Part shown: piece by piece, positions 7,448-16,905 of the stretch | How positions within the stretch are numbered: the first letter of the stretch is position 1 | Layout of the letters: every line of letters starts with the position of its first letter | Assembly: GCA_965195225.1 (NCBI GenBank) | Contig: CBDAFL010000082.1 | Location: forward strand, 1 to 64,000 | Reading direction: 5' to 3' | From: JAHIKV01 sp965195225 | GTDB lineage: Bacteria; Planctomycetota; Planctomycetia; Pirellulales; Thermoguttaceae | DNA length: 64,000 nt | The notes under the pieces: model-generated | Databases searched by the model: none | The model's input: only the letters and a program-made list of their open reading frames with translations | What the model was told of the DNA's origin: nothing | Translations under genes and position numbers: made by a program

Positions 7448-9937
7448 TTATACGTCCAGATTCCGCACTTCCATGGCGTGTTTTTCGATGAACTCGCGGC
7501 GGGGTTCGACCTTGTCGCCCATCAGAACCCGGAACACTTCGTCCGCCGCCCCGACGTCTTCCATTTTTATCTGCGAGAGTGTGCGGTTGGTTGGGTCGAG
7601 CGTGGTCTGGCGAAGTTCCTCGGCGTTCATTTCGCCGAGACCCTTGAAGCGGGTGATTTGCAGGCCCTTCTCGCCAGCCGCGCGGACCGCCGCCAACAAA
7701 CCGCGGAGGTCTTCCAGGCCGGCGAACGTATCGCCGCGACGGAGTACGTAGCGGGGCTCCTCCACGCCGGTCCGCTCCTGCGGAATGAGACTGTCAAGCT
7801 CGAAGCCCATCTCGCGCAGCTCGGCAAGTTGGTTGTTTATCGAGCGGACCTCGTGTAGTTCGACGATGTGCAGCCGATCGTGCGGTTCGGTGGCCTCTTC
7901 GCCGACAGGCCCATCGGCGAGATCGAGTTCCTTGCCGACCTTGCGCTCGCTGGCGACGACGAACTCGTCGAGCTGTTCCCGCGTGGTGAACCATTGCTCT
8001 TGCTGGCCGAGGAATACGTGATAGACGGGCAACCGTCCGCTTTCCGGATCGAAGCGGGCGGCGTGGATGCGGAGACTGATCCCGCGCCGCTCCAGCGCCA
8101 GCAGCGATTCCTCCAGCGCGGCCAGCGCGCGGCAGAGCCGCTCCATCTGCTCACCCTCGATGGTCCGTCCGTCGCCCGGCTCGAAGACCGCGTCGTTCAA
8201 GCCGGCCTCGAGCAGTTGAGACTTCATCTCCTCCTCGGTCTGGATGTAGTAGACCTTCTTTTTGTTCCGCACGCGAAACAGCGGCGGCTGGGCCACGTAG
8301 ACGTATCCGGCCTTTATCAGCGGGAACATCTGGCGGTAGAAGAATGTCAACAGCAACGTGCGGATGTGCGAGCCGTCGACGTCGGCGTCGGTCATGATGA
8401 CAATCTTGCTGTAACGGCGTTTAGCGAGGTCCATCTCCTCGCCGATGCCCGCGCCGATGGCGGAAATCATGCTGCGGACCTCTTCGTTGGCGAGGACTTT
8501 GTCTTCGCGCGCCTTGTAGGCGTTGATGATTTTCCCGCGCAGGGGGAGGATGGCTTGATACTGGCGGATGCGGCCCCCTTCGGCGCTTCCGCCGGCCGAA
8601 TCGCCCTCGACCAGATACAGTTCGCAGTGGTCTACTTCGCGGCTGGTGCAGTCGCGGAGTTTGCCGGGCAGTCCGCCGCCGCCGAGCGCGCTTTTGCGGT
8701 CGCGGACCAGTTGCCGTGCCTTTCGGGCGCTTTCGCGGGCCGCGGCCGCCAACAACCCTTTCTGCACGATGCTCCGCGCCGTCTTCGGGTTCTCTTCGAG
8801 GTACTTGGCCAGATGATCGCCCATGGCGGAGTTGACGATACCCTCGACTTCGCCGTTACCCAGCTTGGTCTTGGTTTGCCCCTCGAACTGCGGCTCGGGC
8901 ACACGGAGCGAGATCACCGCCGTCAGTCCCTCGCGGCAGTCGTCGCCGCTGGGAACGAGGTCTTTGTATAGCCCCAACTTCTTCCCGTAGGCATTGAGGG
9001 TCCGGGTCATGGCGGCGCGGAAGCCCGAAAGGTGTGTTCCGCCTTCCGTGGTGCTGATATTGTTGACGTACGAATGGACGTTTTCGGTGAACTCGCTGGA
9101 GTATTGCAGGGCGACGTCCAGTCCGACGCCGTCATACTCGCCGGCGACGTGGACGACGTCCCGGTGGGCGGGTTCGCTGGCCCGGTTCAGATACTCGACG
9201 AATTCCACGATCCCCCGTTCATAATGGAAAGCTTCGCTGTCTCCCGTCCGGTCGTCGCGCAGCGAGATTTTCACGCCTTGGTTGAGGAATGCCAACTCTT
9301 GGAGCCGGCGGTGCAGGATGCTGTATTGGAAGTTGGTGTTGGGAAAAATCTGGGGGTCTGGTTTGAACGTGGTCTTTGTGCCCACGCGGTCGCTGCGGCC
9401 GATGCGGCGGACCTCAGCCACCGGCACGCCGCGCTCATATTCCTGCTGATAGACGTGCCCTTGGCGGCGGACCTCCACCTCGCACCATTCGGAGAGGAAG
9501 TTGACCACCGTCACGCCGACGCCGTGCAGTCCGCCGGACGTTTGGTAGGCCCCCTTGCGGAACTTCCCGCCGAACTTCAGCACGGTCATCACCCCTTGTA
9601 GCGTGGAGAAGCCCAGGTCGGCATGCTCCTCGACGGGGATGCCGCGGCCGTTGTCCTCCACCACCATCGAGCCGTCGCTGTTGACGACGACCGAGATTTC
9701 GCTGGCGAACCCGGCCATCGTCTCGTCGATAGAATTGTCGACCACTTCGTAAATCAGATGGTGCAGGCCGCGGAGGGTTGTGTCGGCAATGTACATGCTC
9801 GGCCGTTCGCGGACGTGCTCCAGGTCGCTAAGGTGTTCCAGATCCTTGGCGGTGTACTCGGCGTCGCCCTTGGTGCGATCGAGGTGATAAGTGCTCAAGT
9901 CCGGGGACGAGGTTGGTTGTTGCGGTTCGTTTGACAT
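7448..9937 (-). CDS. gyrB: DNA gyrase subunit B
   Basis: 829 aa, the usual length for the long bacterial form. The GHKL ATPase domain is at the N-terminus (VRERPSMYIADT, EVVDNSIDE). The TOPRIM domain has EGDSAGGSAEGG at about residue 445 and TDADVDGSHIRTLLL at about 517. An insert rich in charged residues lies before the conserved end ITRFKGLGEMN. It forms the A2B2 gyrase with GyrA (not in the window) and introduces negative supercoils using ATP. It sits in the dnaA-dnaN block and is followed with almost no gap by the ATPase/TOPRIM-like pair. Confidence 0.97.
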   Translation of the reverse strand: MSNEPQQPTSSPDLSTYHLDRTKGDAEYTAKDLEHLSDLEHVRERPSMYIADTTLRGLHHLIYEVVDNSIDETMAGFASEISVVVNSDGSMVVEDNGRGIPVEEHADLGFSTLQGVMTVLKFGGKFRKGAYQTSGGLHGVGVTVVNFLSEWCEVEVRRQGHVYQQEYERGVPVAEVRRIGRSDRVGTKTTFKPDPQIFPNTNFQYSILHRRLQELAFLNQGVKISLRDDRTGDSEAFHYERGIVEFVEYLNRASEPAHRDVVHVAGEYDGVGLDVALQYSSEFTENVHSYVNNISTTEGGTHLSGFRAAMTRTLNAYGKKLGLYKDLVPSGDDCREGLTAVISLRVPEPQFEGQTKTKLGNGEVEGIVNSAMGDHLAKYLEENPKTARSIVQKGLLAAAARESARKARQLVRDRKSALGGGGLPGKLRDCTSREVDHCELYLVEGDSAGGSAEGGRIRQYQAILPLRGKIINAYKAREDKVLANEEVRSMISAIGAGIGEEMDLAKRRYSKIVIMTDADVDGSHIRTLLLTFFYRQMFPLIKAGYVYVAQPPLFRVRNKKKVYYIQTEEEMKSQLLEAGLNDAVFEPGDGRTIEGEQMERLCRALAALEESLLALERRGISLRIHAARFDPESGRLPVYHVFLGQQEQWFTTREQLDEFVVASERKVGKELDLADGPVGEEATEPHDRLHIVELHEVRSINNQLAELREMGFELDSLIPQERTGVEEPRYVLRRGDTFAGLEDLRGLLAAVRAAGEKGLQITRFKGLGEMNAEELRQTTLDPTNRTLSQIKMEDVGAADEVFRVLMGDKVEPRREFIEKHAMEVRNLDV

Positions 9938-9962
9938 GGGATTCGTTTCGCCCTCTTGGCGG

Positions 9963-10349
9963 CTAAGCTTCTTGTTCCTCTGGTTGTGGATATTGTTCTT
10001 TCCGACTAAGCCTGCAAACGCCCATGAACAACGTAAAGAGGGCTAGGAGGCCAATGAAATAAGGGAGGAAAGAACCTTTTAGCTGAAAATATGCCCAAAC
10101 GGCAAAGACAGAACAGCCGATTCCCATGAACAGCGATAATACTCCAAAAGTGCGCTGTTGGCGCCTTGCCGCCCTCACAACTTGCGAGTTGGAATTAATC
10201 ATCTGGTTGATCATATTTACCCGGTCCTCACACGAACCCTTACACGCCAGCCCGTTGTGGAGTTCAGTGAGACAATCCTTACAAAGACCTTTGAGACATG
10301 ACTTGCACAGACCTATGGCTGGTTTGTCCTGATGGTTGAAGCAGTTCAT
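9963..10349 (-). CDS. Small B-box-like zinc-finger membrane protein
   Basis: 128 aa. The N-terminal 45 residues carry paired Cys/His (MNCFNHQDKPAIGLCKSCLK, then CKDCL and CKGSC), typical of a B-box-type zinc-binding module. Two membrane helices follow at about 65-110 (around LSLFMGIGCSVFAVWAY and FIGLLALFTLFMGV). It lies between the dciA-like gene and gyrB in the same direction. Such proteins are common in this phylum, but no function is known to me. Structure call good, role unknown. Confidence 0.7.
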   Translation of the reverse strand: MNCFNHQDKPAIGLCKSCLKGLCKDCLTELHNGLACKGSCEDRVNMINQMINSNSQVVRAARRQQRTFGVLSLFMGIGCSVFAVWAYFQLKGSFLPYFIGLLALFTLFMGVCRLSRKEQYPQPEEQEA

Positions 10350-10369
10350 CCATACTCCTTTCCCTTCGG

Positions 10370-10672
10370 TTATTCTACATTACCCACGCGGAAGCGGAGG
10401 TTTTCTATTCCTTCGCCGGGCAAAAGTCCCGCCAGCGATGCCAGCAACGCATGTTTCTGAAACCCCAATTCTTGCATGAGGGTCGAATTGGCCACAACGA
10501 CTTCCAGTATGCCGCGGCGGAGCGATCCTGGCCGGGTATACTTGGCCGTCAGCGGACCGGCCGCCTCGCGCCAGGCGGCGTCGTACGCCGCGGCGCATTG
10601 CACCCGCGCATATCCCCGCCGGGCCATTACCTCGGAGAGCACTTCGCCGATCGCACGCGGGCCACGCTTCAT
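10370..10672 (-). CDS. DUF721/DciA-like protein
   Basis: 100 aa. It fits the DUF721 family in length and in the pattern IGEVLSEVMARRGYAR ... W...AG.....Y..P..LRRGILEV.V.NS..MQEL. DciA-type proteins help load or operate the replicative helicase DnaB in bacteria lacking DnaC. Its place between dnaN and gyrB is the common position of DUF721 genes. Family call by pattern; helicase role from the family. Confidence 0.7.
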   Translation of the reverse strand: MKRGPRAIGEVLSEVMARRGYARVQCAAAYDAAWREAAGPLTAKYTRPGSLRRGILEVVVANSTLMQELGFQKHALLASLAGLLPGEGIENLRFRVGNVE

Positions 10673-10723
10673 AATCCGTTATCCTTCACAGCAAGCAGCC
10701 GGTACACTACGTGTGCCGTGGCG

Positions 10724-11839
10724 CTATTGGTCCCTCGCCAGCGGCATAATCACATAGGCATAGCCGTCGTCGGTCGCGCAAACGGCGGCGCTCTCCGCGT
10801 CGCGCAACTCCATCGTAAAACTTTGCTCAGAGTCCAATACCTTAAGGAACTCGCCGAGATACCGTGGGTCGAGCGTAATGCCGACCTCCGAGCCGTCGTA
10901 AGCGATGGGCAACTCGATGTGCGACTCTCCATACTCCGCCCCGTGTCCGGCCAATACGATTTTGCCGCCGCCAAAAGTAAAATCCACTCCGCGACGTTCC
11001 TCGCTGGTAACGATCGCCGCTTGACGCACGGCCGCGTAAAACGGCCCTGTGGTCAATTCGATTTTCAACATGCCTTCGCGCCGCGGAAACACGTCGCGCC
11101 ATTTCGGATAGCGACCCTCGACCAACCGGGAATAGATCGTTGCCCGACCGCCATGGATCAGCACGTCATTCTCGCGGATGGCCATCAAGATGTTGTCCTC
11201 GCTATCCCCCAACGCCCGTTCGATCAGTTGCATTGCGCGGGTAGGGATGATCGTCGTGTTCTCTCCGGTGGCATGATCGCCGACCGACTTGGCCGGGCCT
11301 TCTTGTCGCGCAAGGCGGCGGCCGTCCGTAGCGACTGCCGTTAGTCCGTCGGCGGTCAGTTCCATCAACACCCCACCAAGGGCGTAGCGGCTGCTCTCAT
11401 TGTCCGTGGCATAGACGGTTCGCCGGATGACCTCGCGAAAGAACCGGGCCGGTAGTTCGTGATATTTTTCTTCCTCAAACGCAACCACGTCGGGAAACTC
11501 GTCCGGGTTCTCGCTGGGAAGTTGGAACTCGCTCCGCCCGCCACGGACCAACACCTTGCCGCCGTCGCTTTCCAGACTCAGTTTTTCGTCGGAACTTTCC
11601 GACAGAATCTTCCCAAAGCGGTCACGGGGTAAAACTACGCTGCCGGGTGTCTCCACAGTGAAACCGGGCACCTCCACGCGGATGCCAACCTCCAGGTCGG
11701 TTCCCATTAGAAGTGCTTTGTCGGCCGTCACTTCCAGCTTAACGTTTTGCAGGATTGGTTTGGGACTGCGCGCCGGGGCCACGCCGGCGGCCACCTGAAA
11801 AGCGTGCAACAGTTTGTCGCGTTCGCAAGTCGCTTTCAT
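10724..11839 (-). CDS. dnaN: DNA polymerase III beta sliding clamp
   Basis: 371 aa, the normal length. It starts MKATCERDKLLHAFQVAAGV and has the three-domain clamp pattern, with SSRYALGGVLMEL, VATDGRRLA and the C-terminal end DDGYAYVIMPLARDQ (family ends in VMPMR/L-like). The dimeric ring tethers DNA polymerase III and other partners to DNA. It lies downstream of dnaA in the same direction, separated by 284 bases. Confidence 0.96.
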   Translation of the reverse strand: MKATCERDKLLHAFQVAAGVAPARSPKPILQNVKLEVTADKALLMGTDLEVGIRVEVPGFTVETPGSVVLPRDRFGKILSESSDEKLSLESDGGKVLVRGGRSEFQLPSENPDEFPDVVAFEEEKYHELPARFFREVIRRTVYATDNESSRYALGGVLMELTADGLTAVATDGRRLARQEGPAKSVGDHATGENTTIIPTRAMQLIERALGDSEDNILMAIRENDVLIHGGRATIYSRLVEGRYPKWRDVFPRREGMLKIELTTGPFYAAVRQAAIVTSEERRGVDFTFGGGKIVLAGHGAEYGESHIELPIAYDGSEVGITLDPRYLGEFLKVLDSEQSFTMELRDAESAAVCATDDGYAYVIMPLARDQ

Positions 11840-12123
11840 GACGGGGTCATACCTTTCTTATAATTCTTTGTTTTATAAAGGCAGTAGTAGTAGACTGCCG
11901 TAGTCGAGTGTCGATGGTTTGGTTGTATGGCGAACAACACGTTGCCGTGTTGGGACTTAAGGCAGCGGAAAGTCTTGTGGCGACGGTGCAAAAACCGTCG
12001 AACGTCGGTCATTAAGTTGTTGCCGGGAGTTTGGTAAATGGAAAGTTTAAGTGAGTCGTAGTTTGTGTGTTGGTGATTGTGGCGCAGTCGCCCTGGTTAT
12101 CGACGGTAATCGCCGGCCGACGT
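11840..12123. other. dnaA-dnaN intergenic region, candidate replication origin
   Basis: 284 gene-free bases. One sequence fitting the DnaA-box consensus TTWTNCACA (ttttccaca, 12129-12137) lies just inside the dnaA end. A weaker one (ttatcgacg) is at about 12097, and an AT-rich stretch is near dnaN (about 11855-11880). I see no cluster of good boxes. The gene order suggests an origin neighbourhood, but the sequence does not prove it. Confidence 0.3.
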
Positions 12124-13203
12124 TCAAGTTTTCCACAGCTTTGTCCGTAGCCGATCAATCGCTTCGCGGATCGTTGGGTCGCTATTGATGGATTCTTCCG
12201 TTTTGCGAAAACTATGCAGCACGGTGGTATGGTCGCGGCCGCCGAAATACCGCCCGATCTCTTCAAGTCGTTCTTTACCCATTTTCCGGGCAAGGTACAC
12301 GGCCACTCCGCGGGCCGCGACCAATGCACGACGCCGTACCGGACCTCGCATGTCGGACAACCGTATTGAAAAATGCCGCGCCGTGGCCAAGGCGATTTCA
12401 TGCAGGCTGGGCCGCTGGGTACGGCTTCGCCGATCAACATATTCGCGGGCGGCCTCCAGGTCAAGTCGGCCGTCGCCGAGAGGGTCGGCCATTGCGGCCT
12501 CCCACAATGCGCCCGCCAACTCCGGCGCCGTCCCGCACAAACCTTCAGCCAGAATCCGTGCCACCGGCTCCGGCAATTCCAGATCCCTTGATTTGGCTAA
12601 ATGTTGGAGCAGCGCCAAACGGGCCTCGGGACCAGGCGGCGACAAAGGAACTACCAAGCCACCGCACAACCGGCTTTGCAATGCCGGTAAAAGGCCGGGA
12701 AGCTCGGTCGGCGGCGCCGAGGCCGTGACCACTGCCCACCGATCTTCGGCCAACAACGCATCCAGCGTATGAACAAGTTCCTCTTGGGTGTTCAGTTTCT
12801 CGGATCGTCGGGTAACCAACTGGCCCAAGTCCTCGACGATCAACAAATCCGCCTTTCGATGCTTCTCGCGAAATTCATCGACCGCCTGGGTCTCGATCGC
12901 TTCGGCCAACTCGCGGGCAAAATCGACCGCAGTGGTGCGGACCACCTGCCGCCTCCGGTGGCGATCGCGCCACGCCGCCGCAATGCCGTCGGCCAGATGG
13001 GACTTTCCGGTTCCGCTGGGGCCGTAGAACACCAGCGGATTGTAGCCATTGACCTGCTCCTCGACGACCGATCGGACGGCGGCCTCGACCAGCCGGTTCT
13101 CTGGCCCGGCCAGGAAATTGCCCGAGACGACCCCGCCGTACTGCTCGGTGTCGGCAGGCAGCGGTCTCCCCGGAAGAGGTATGTCGATAACGCCGTCAAC
13201 CAT
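12124..13203 (-). CDS. dnaA: Chromosomal replication initiator DnaA, short form lacking domains I-II
   Basis: 359 aa from ATG at 13203 (MVDGVIDIPLPGR), with GGCGGAG as ribosome binding site. The longer open frame upstream has no family features. Walker A is YGPSGTGKSHL at about residues 58-68 and Walker B is LLIVEDLGQL at about 118-127. The DNA-binding signature GGRDHTTVLHS lies at about 320-330. The protein begins almost directly with domain III, so the usual N-terminal domain I (self-association, DnaB contact) and linker II are missing; canonical DnaA is about 450 aa. It should bind DnaA boxes and open the origin. Confidence 0.92.
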   Translation of the reverse strand: MVDGVIDIPLPGRPLPADTEQYGGVVSGNFLAGPENRLVEAAVRSVVEEQVNGYNPLVFYGPSGTGKSHLADGIAAAWRDRHRRRQVVRTTAVDFARELAEAIETQAVDEFREKHRKADLLIVEDLGQLVTRRSEKLNTQEELVHTLDALLAEDRWAVVTASAPPTELPGLLPALQSRLCGGLVVPLSPPGPEARLALLQHLAKSRDLELPEPVARILAEGLCGTAPELAGALWEAAMADPLGDGRLDLEAAREYVDRRSRTQRPSLHEIALATARHFSIRLSDMRGPVRRRALVAARGVAVYLARKMGKERLEEIGRYFGGRDHTTVLHSFRKTEESINSDPTIREAIDRLRTKLWKT

Positions 13204-13376
13204 ATCGGCTCCGCCTTGATTATGGAAACCGATATTGTAGCGATTTTCGGGGAAGTCTACGAGGTGGGTTGAGCAGCTCCCCCCCCGGGAAAAAATACGA
13301 CAACATAAAGCCGCGATCGTATTGAGGGGCCAAGCAGGTATGCTTATGATTAGTTTGGTTGGTTTTCCGGCCGAAG

Positions 13377-14705
13377 ATGGCATCGCCCGATTTCTCGAAC
13401 CCTCATGCATCCATGCCGCGCCGTAATCTGCTGTTGCTGATCGTCGTCTCGCTGCTGGCGCTGGTCTGTTATCTGCGAGTGCAGAAGAACCCGTGCCTCC
13501 GCGTCATGGCCAACGCCATAAACACGATCGAGAGCCGTTCGCTGGAGCCGATTGACGATTTGCGATTGTTCGAGGGGGCCATGCGGGGGATGCTCGGCCA
13601 ACTGGACGATAACTCGATCTACGTTCCGGCGGCCGACTTGGACGCGTTCACGGAAGACATTGAGCAGCAGTTTACCGGCGTGGGGATGAAGGTCGCGCTG
13701 GATCCGCAGACCAATCGACTAACGGTCCGCAGCCCGCTGGCAGGTTCGCCGGCCTACGAGGCTGGCGTGTTGGCCGGCGACCGGATCCTGAAGATCGACG
13801 GTATGAGCACCGAGGGGATGTCGATGTCCGAGGCCGTTGCTTTGCTCCGCGGTCCGCCCGGCAAGGCGGTCACGCTCTCCGTGCTGCACGTGGGCGAAAA
13901 GGAACCGGTGGAAATCACCATCGTCCGCGAGATTATCCACGTGAACACCGTGTTGGGCGATACCCGCAACGAAGACGGCTCGTGGAACTACTTTCTCGCG
14001 GGCCATGACGGGGTCGGCTACGTCCGTATCGTCAGATTCTCCGAAACCACGGCCGACGAGTTGGAGCGTGTGTTGGGCCAGTTGACCGAGCAAGGCATGC
14101 GCGGCCTGGTGCTCGACTTGCGCAACGATCCCGGTGGCTGGCTCGCGGCCGCGGTGGACGTTTGCAAACAACTGATTTCCTCCGGCGTTATCGTCACCAC
14201 GCGGCGCCGCGGCGGCCGAATCAGCGATATTTACGACGCCGACGGCAATGGACAGTTCACCGATTTTCCCCTGGCGGTGGTCGTCAATCAGGAAACGGCC
14301 AGCGCCGCCGAGATCGTCGCCGCCTGTTTGCAGGATCATGATCGCGCGGTGATCGTCGGCCAGCGGACCTACGGCAAAGGGACCATCCAAGAGTTGATCG
14401 AGTTGCGGCAGGATTACGGCGCGATGAAACTGACCACGGCCAGCTATTGGCGCCCCAGCGGCCAGGACATCCAGCGCCCGCGAGACGCCACGGAAAACGA
14501 CCAATGGGGCGTAACGCCCAACAAGGGCTACGAGGTCGTGTTGACCGACGAGGAGTATGTCGAGTGGCAATTGTGGCGCATCCGGCGCGACGTCTTTCAA
14601 CAACCCGGCAACGGCGGCGACGAGAAAGGCGCGAAGCCATACGTCGATCGGCAGCGGCAACGGGCCGTCGAGTACGTGGAGCAAAGGAGGAAGGATGAGG
14701 GATGA
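13377..14705 (+). CDS. S41 family C-terminal processing protease
   Basis: 442 aa from ATG at 13377; an alternative ATG is at 13413. An N-terminal membrane anchor (LLLLIVVSLLALVCYL) places it in the envelope. A PDZ domain follows at about residues 85-175 (around SPAYEAGVLAGDRILKIDG). The peptidase domain contains the Ser-Lys dyad: Ser309 in ETASAAEI and Lys334 in YGKGTIQEL. The spacing of 25 residues is typical of CtpA-like proteases, which trim or degrade exported proteins. The last residues (QRRKDEG) are encoded by the inverted repeat at 14693-14779. Confidence 0.93.
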   Translation: MASPDFSNPHASMPRRNLLLLIVVSLLALVCYLRVQKNPCLRVMANAINTIESRSLEPIDDLRLFEGAMRGMLGQLDDNSIYVPAADLDAFTEDIEQQFTGVGMKVALDPQTNRLTVRSPLAGSPAYEAGVLAGDRILKIDGMSTEGMSMSEAVALLRGPPGKAVTLSVLHVGEKEPVEITIVREIIHVNTVLGDTRNEDGSWNYFLAGHDGVGYVRIVRFSETTADELERVLGQLTEQGMRGLVLDLRNDPGGWLAAAVDVCKQLISSGVIVTTRRRGGRISDIYDADGNGQFTDFPLAVVVNQETASAAEIVAACLQDHDRAVIVGQRTYGKGTIQELIELRQDYGAMKLTTASYWRPSGQDIQRPRDATENDQWGVTPNKGYEVVLTDEEYVEWQLWRIRRDVFQQPGNGGDEKGAKPYVDRQRQRAVEYVEQRRKDEG

Positions 14706-14779
14706 GGGATGAAAAATTGTGGATTTAGAATATATTCCAAACCTTCTGGCTTTCATCCTTCATCCCTCATCCCTCATCC
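14693..14779. repeat. GGATGAG-type inverted micro-repeat between convergent genes
   Basis: Left arm 14693-14714 (ggatgagggatgagggatg...) pairs with the right arm 14751-14779, which reads as the reverse complement with one extra unit. Both convergent genes end inside it, so the S41 protease and PheT both finish with the residues RKDEG. It could act as a bidirectional terminator. Confidence 0.8.
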
Positions 14780-16803
14780 TTTCTTCTCAACTCCGCCCCA
14801 TGTTCTGACCGGCACGCGGCGACGATCCGGTCGCGGATGTCGTCGGCCTGTTGGTTGGTGAACGTACACTCGCCGGAGCGAAGCACGATCGAGAATAAGA
14901 GGCTTTTCCGATCGACGCCCAAGCGTTTCTCATCGCGGTACGTGTCGCGATACTGGATCGTTTCGAGGCACGGGCCGGCCTCTCGCCGCGTGGTGGCCGC
15001 CACGTCGGCCCAGCGGACCGCTTCGGCAACCACCAGATTCAGGTCGCGGGTAACCGCCGGGTAAGACGACTGCTCGACGCAGCGCGGCATCAGATCGGCG
15101 GCTTCGATCAGCGGGGCCAGCCGGACTTCGGCCACCGTGGCCGGTCCCCTGAGATCGAACAGTTTCAGCGCGTCATCAGTCAGGCGGCCCACGTAGCCGA
15201 GCGTCTGCCCGCGGAACCGCAACCGGCACGAGGCAGCCGTGTCAAACTGCTCGATGCCGGCCTCCTCGGCTTCCACGGGGTCGGCTATCTTCAATTCGCA
15301 CAGGATCGCTTCCACCACGCCCTTCACCGTCGGATAGTCTCGGCCGCTGGCGAAGCCCAACAGCAGCGGCTCCCGCGGCAGTTCGGTCCCTTGCGGCAGA
15401 TATGCCTTGGCGATCTCGAACAGCTCGATAATCGGGTTGGCGAGCGCCTCGTTTGCCCCCCGCGCGACGAGCAAACTCGGCAACAGACTGCGGCGGAGCC
15501 GATCGGCGCCGCGGACCACCGGCATCGCGCTCCGCAACGGTTCGGCGTCGGTCCAGGGGCTGAGCGATTCGGAAGTGTGCCGATCGACCGCGCTTAGCGT
15601 GACCGCCTCGTCGAAGCCGCAGGCCGTCAACACGTGGCGGACTTTTTCCAGCACTCGGTCCTCGCGGCTGCGGGCCGAAGGGACCATCGGCACGCCCACG
15701 TCCTCGGGTATCGCGTCGTATCCGTGGATACGGCCGACCTCCTCGATCAGGTCGATCTCGCGGGTCAGGTCGCGCCGCCAACTCGGCGGAATCACGGCGA
15801 GCGACTGAGGGCTGGCCGCTTCAGCGGCTAGCGGGGCCAACCCCAGCGCCAGCAATATCTCCCGCACCCGCTCGGCCGGCACTTCGATGCCGAGTATACG
15901 CTGCAACTGCGAGAACCGCAGCACGATCGGCTCGCGCTTCCGCGGCGGTCGGCCTACGCCCACGATGCCGCCGGCCAACTCGCCGCCAGCCAGGTCGAGG
16001 ATCAATTCGCAGCAACGCCGGCTGGCCCAGTCGAGCCTCTCGGGGTCTACCCGCCGCTCGAAACGGTAGGACGAATCGCTGTGCAGGTTCAGCAGCCGGG
16101 CGGTGTTGCGGATCGAGACCGGATCGAACTCGGCCGCTTCGATCAATACGTCGCGGGTTGCGGGCGAAATCTCCGTCTGCGCCCCGCCCATTACCCCGCC
16201 AATCGCCACCGGAACAGCGCCGTCGCAGATCATGCACATTTCGGGGCCAAGCTGGTAGGTCTTGTGGTCGATCGCTTCGAGAGTCTCGCCGGGCAGCGGG
16301 CGGCGGACGACGATCTCCGCCCCTTGCAGCTTGCCGAAGTCGAACGTGTGCAACGGCTGTCCGCACTCCATCAGCACGTAGTTGCTGATGTCCACCACAT
16401 TGTTGATCGGGACAATGCCAACCGTTTCCAAGCAACTCGCCATCCATTTTGGGCTGGGACCGATCTTCACGCCGCGGATCGCCCTCGCGGTATATCGCGG
16501 GCAAAGATCGGGACACTCGATCCGCACCGAAACCAAACTATCGACCGGCGTTTTGCCTTCCGCCGGCCGAGCGGCGGGAAGCTTCAGGCTAAGGTTCCAC
16601 AGCACGGCGATTTCCCGAGCGACGCCGATATGGCCCAGGCAATCGGGCCGATTGCTGGTCACCTCCAGGTCGATGGCGAAGTCGCCGGCCACCTCTTCGG
16701 TCTCCTCGTGGTTCAGGCCAGAGAAGGTCAGCCGCCGCTCGAGTTCCTCCAGCGGCATATCCAGCGGGACGTATTGCTTCAGCCAATTCCAGGAGACAAG
16801 CAT
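14767..16803 (-). CDS. pheT: Phenylalanyl-tRNA synthetase beta subunit, short form without the EMAP-like tRNA-binding domain
   Basis: 678 aa against about 790-800 aa in most bacteria. The start MLVSWNWLKQYVPL and SGLNHEETEEV match the family. The sequence then jumps directly to IDLEVTSNRPDCLGHIGVAR, so the roughly 110-residue OB-fold (EMAP/B2) module normally between these points is absent. The B3/B4 editing part, B5 and the C-terminal anticodon-binding domain are present. It pairs with PheS to charge tRNA-Phe. It is separated from pheS by a repeat element (16804-16900). Confidence 0.95.
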   Translation of the reverse strand: MLVSWNWLKQYVPLDMPLEELERRLTFSGLNHEETEEVAGDFAIDLEVTSNRPDCLGHIGVAREIAVLWNLSLKLPAARPAEGKTPVDSLVSVRIECPDLCPRYTARAIRGVKIGPSPKWMASCLETVGIVPINNVVDISNYVLMECGQPLHTFDFGKLQGAEIVVRRPLPGETLEAIDHKTYQLGPEMCMICDGAVPVAIGGVMGGAQTEISPATRDVLIEAAEFDPVSIRNTARLLNLHSDSSYRFERRVDPERLDWASRRCCELILDLAGGELAGGIVGVGRPPRKREPIVLRFSQLQRILGIEVPAERVREILLALGLAPLAAEAASPQSLAVIPPSWRRDLTREIDLIEEVGRIHGYDAIPEDVGVPMVPSARSREDRVLEKVRHVLTACGFDEAVTLSAVDRHTSESLSPWTDAEPLRSAMPVVRGADRLRRSLLPSLLVARGANEALANPIIELFEIAKAYLPQGTELPREPLLLGFASGRDYPTVKGVVEAILCELKIADPVEAEEAGIEQFDTAASCRLRFRGQTLGYVGRLTDDALKLFDLRGPATVAEVRLAPLIEAADLMPRCVEQSSYPAVTRDLNLVVAEAVRWADVAATTRREAGPCLETIQYRDTYRDEKRLGVDRKSLLFSIVLRSGECTFTNQQADDIRDRIVAACRSEHGAELRRKDEG

Positions 16804-16905
16804 GGGAGGGATTGGGGGTTCGGGGATTCGTGGATCGGGGCTGGAGGGTTCAGGATGCCGTGCTTCCCGAGCCCCGAACCCCCAATCCCGAACCCCGTTT
16901 CTAAA
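16800..16905. repeat. GGTTCGGG-type inverted micro-repeat between pheS and pheT
   Basis: Left arm around 16802-16850 (gattgggggttcggggattc) pairs loosely with the right arm 16868-16903 (gagccccgaacccccaatcc). It fills nearly all of the pheS-pheT gap and uses the same repeat unit as the element at 500-632. Confidence 0.75.

Noticed and set aside
7868..8971. 367-codon plus-strand open frame within gyrB
   Set aside because: Antisense shadow of gyrB.
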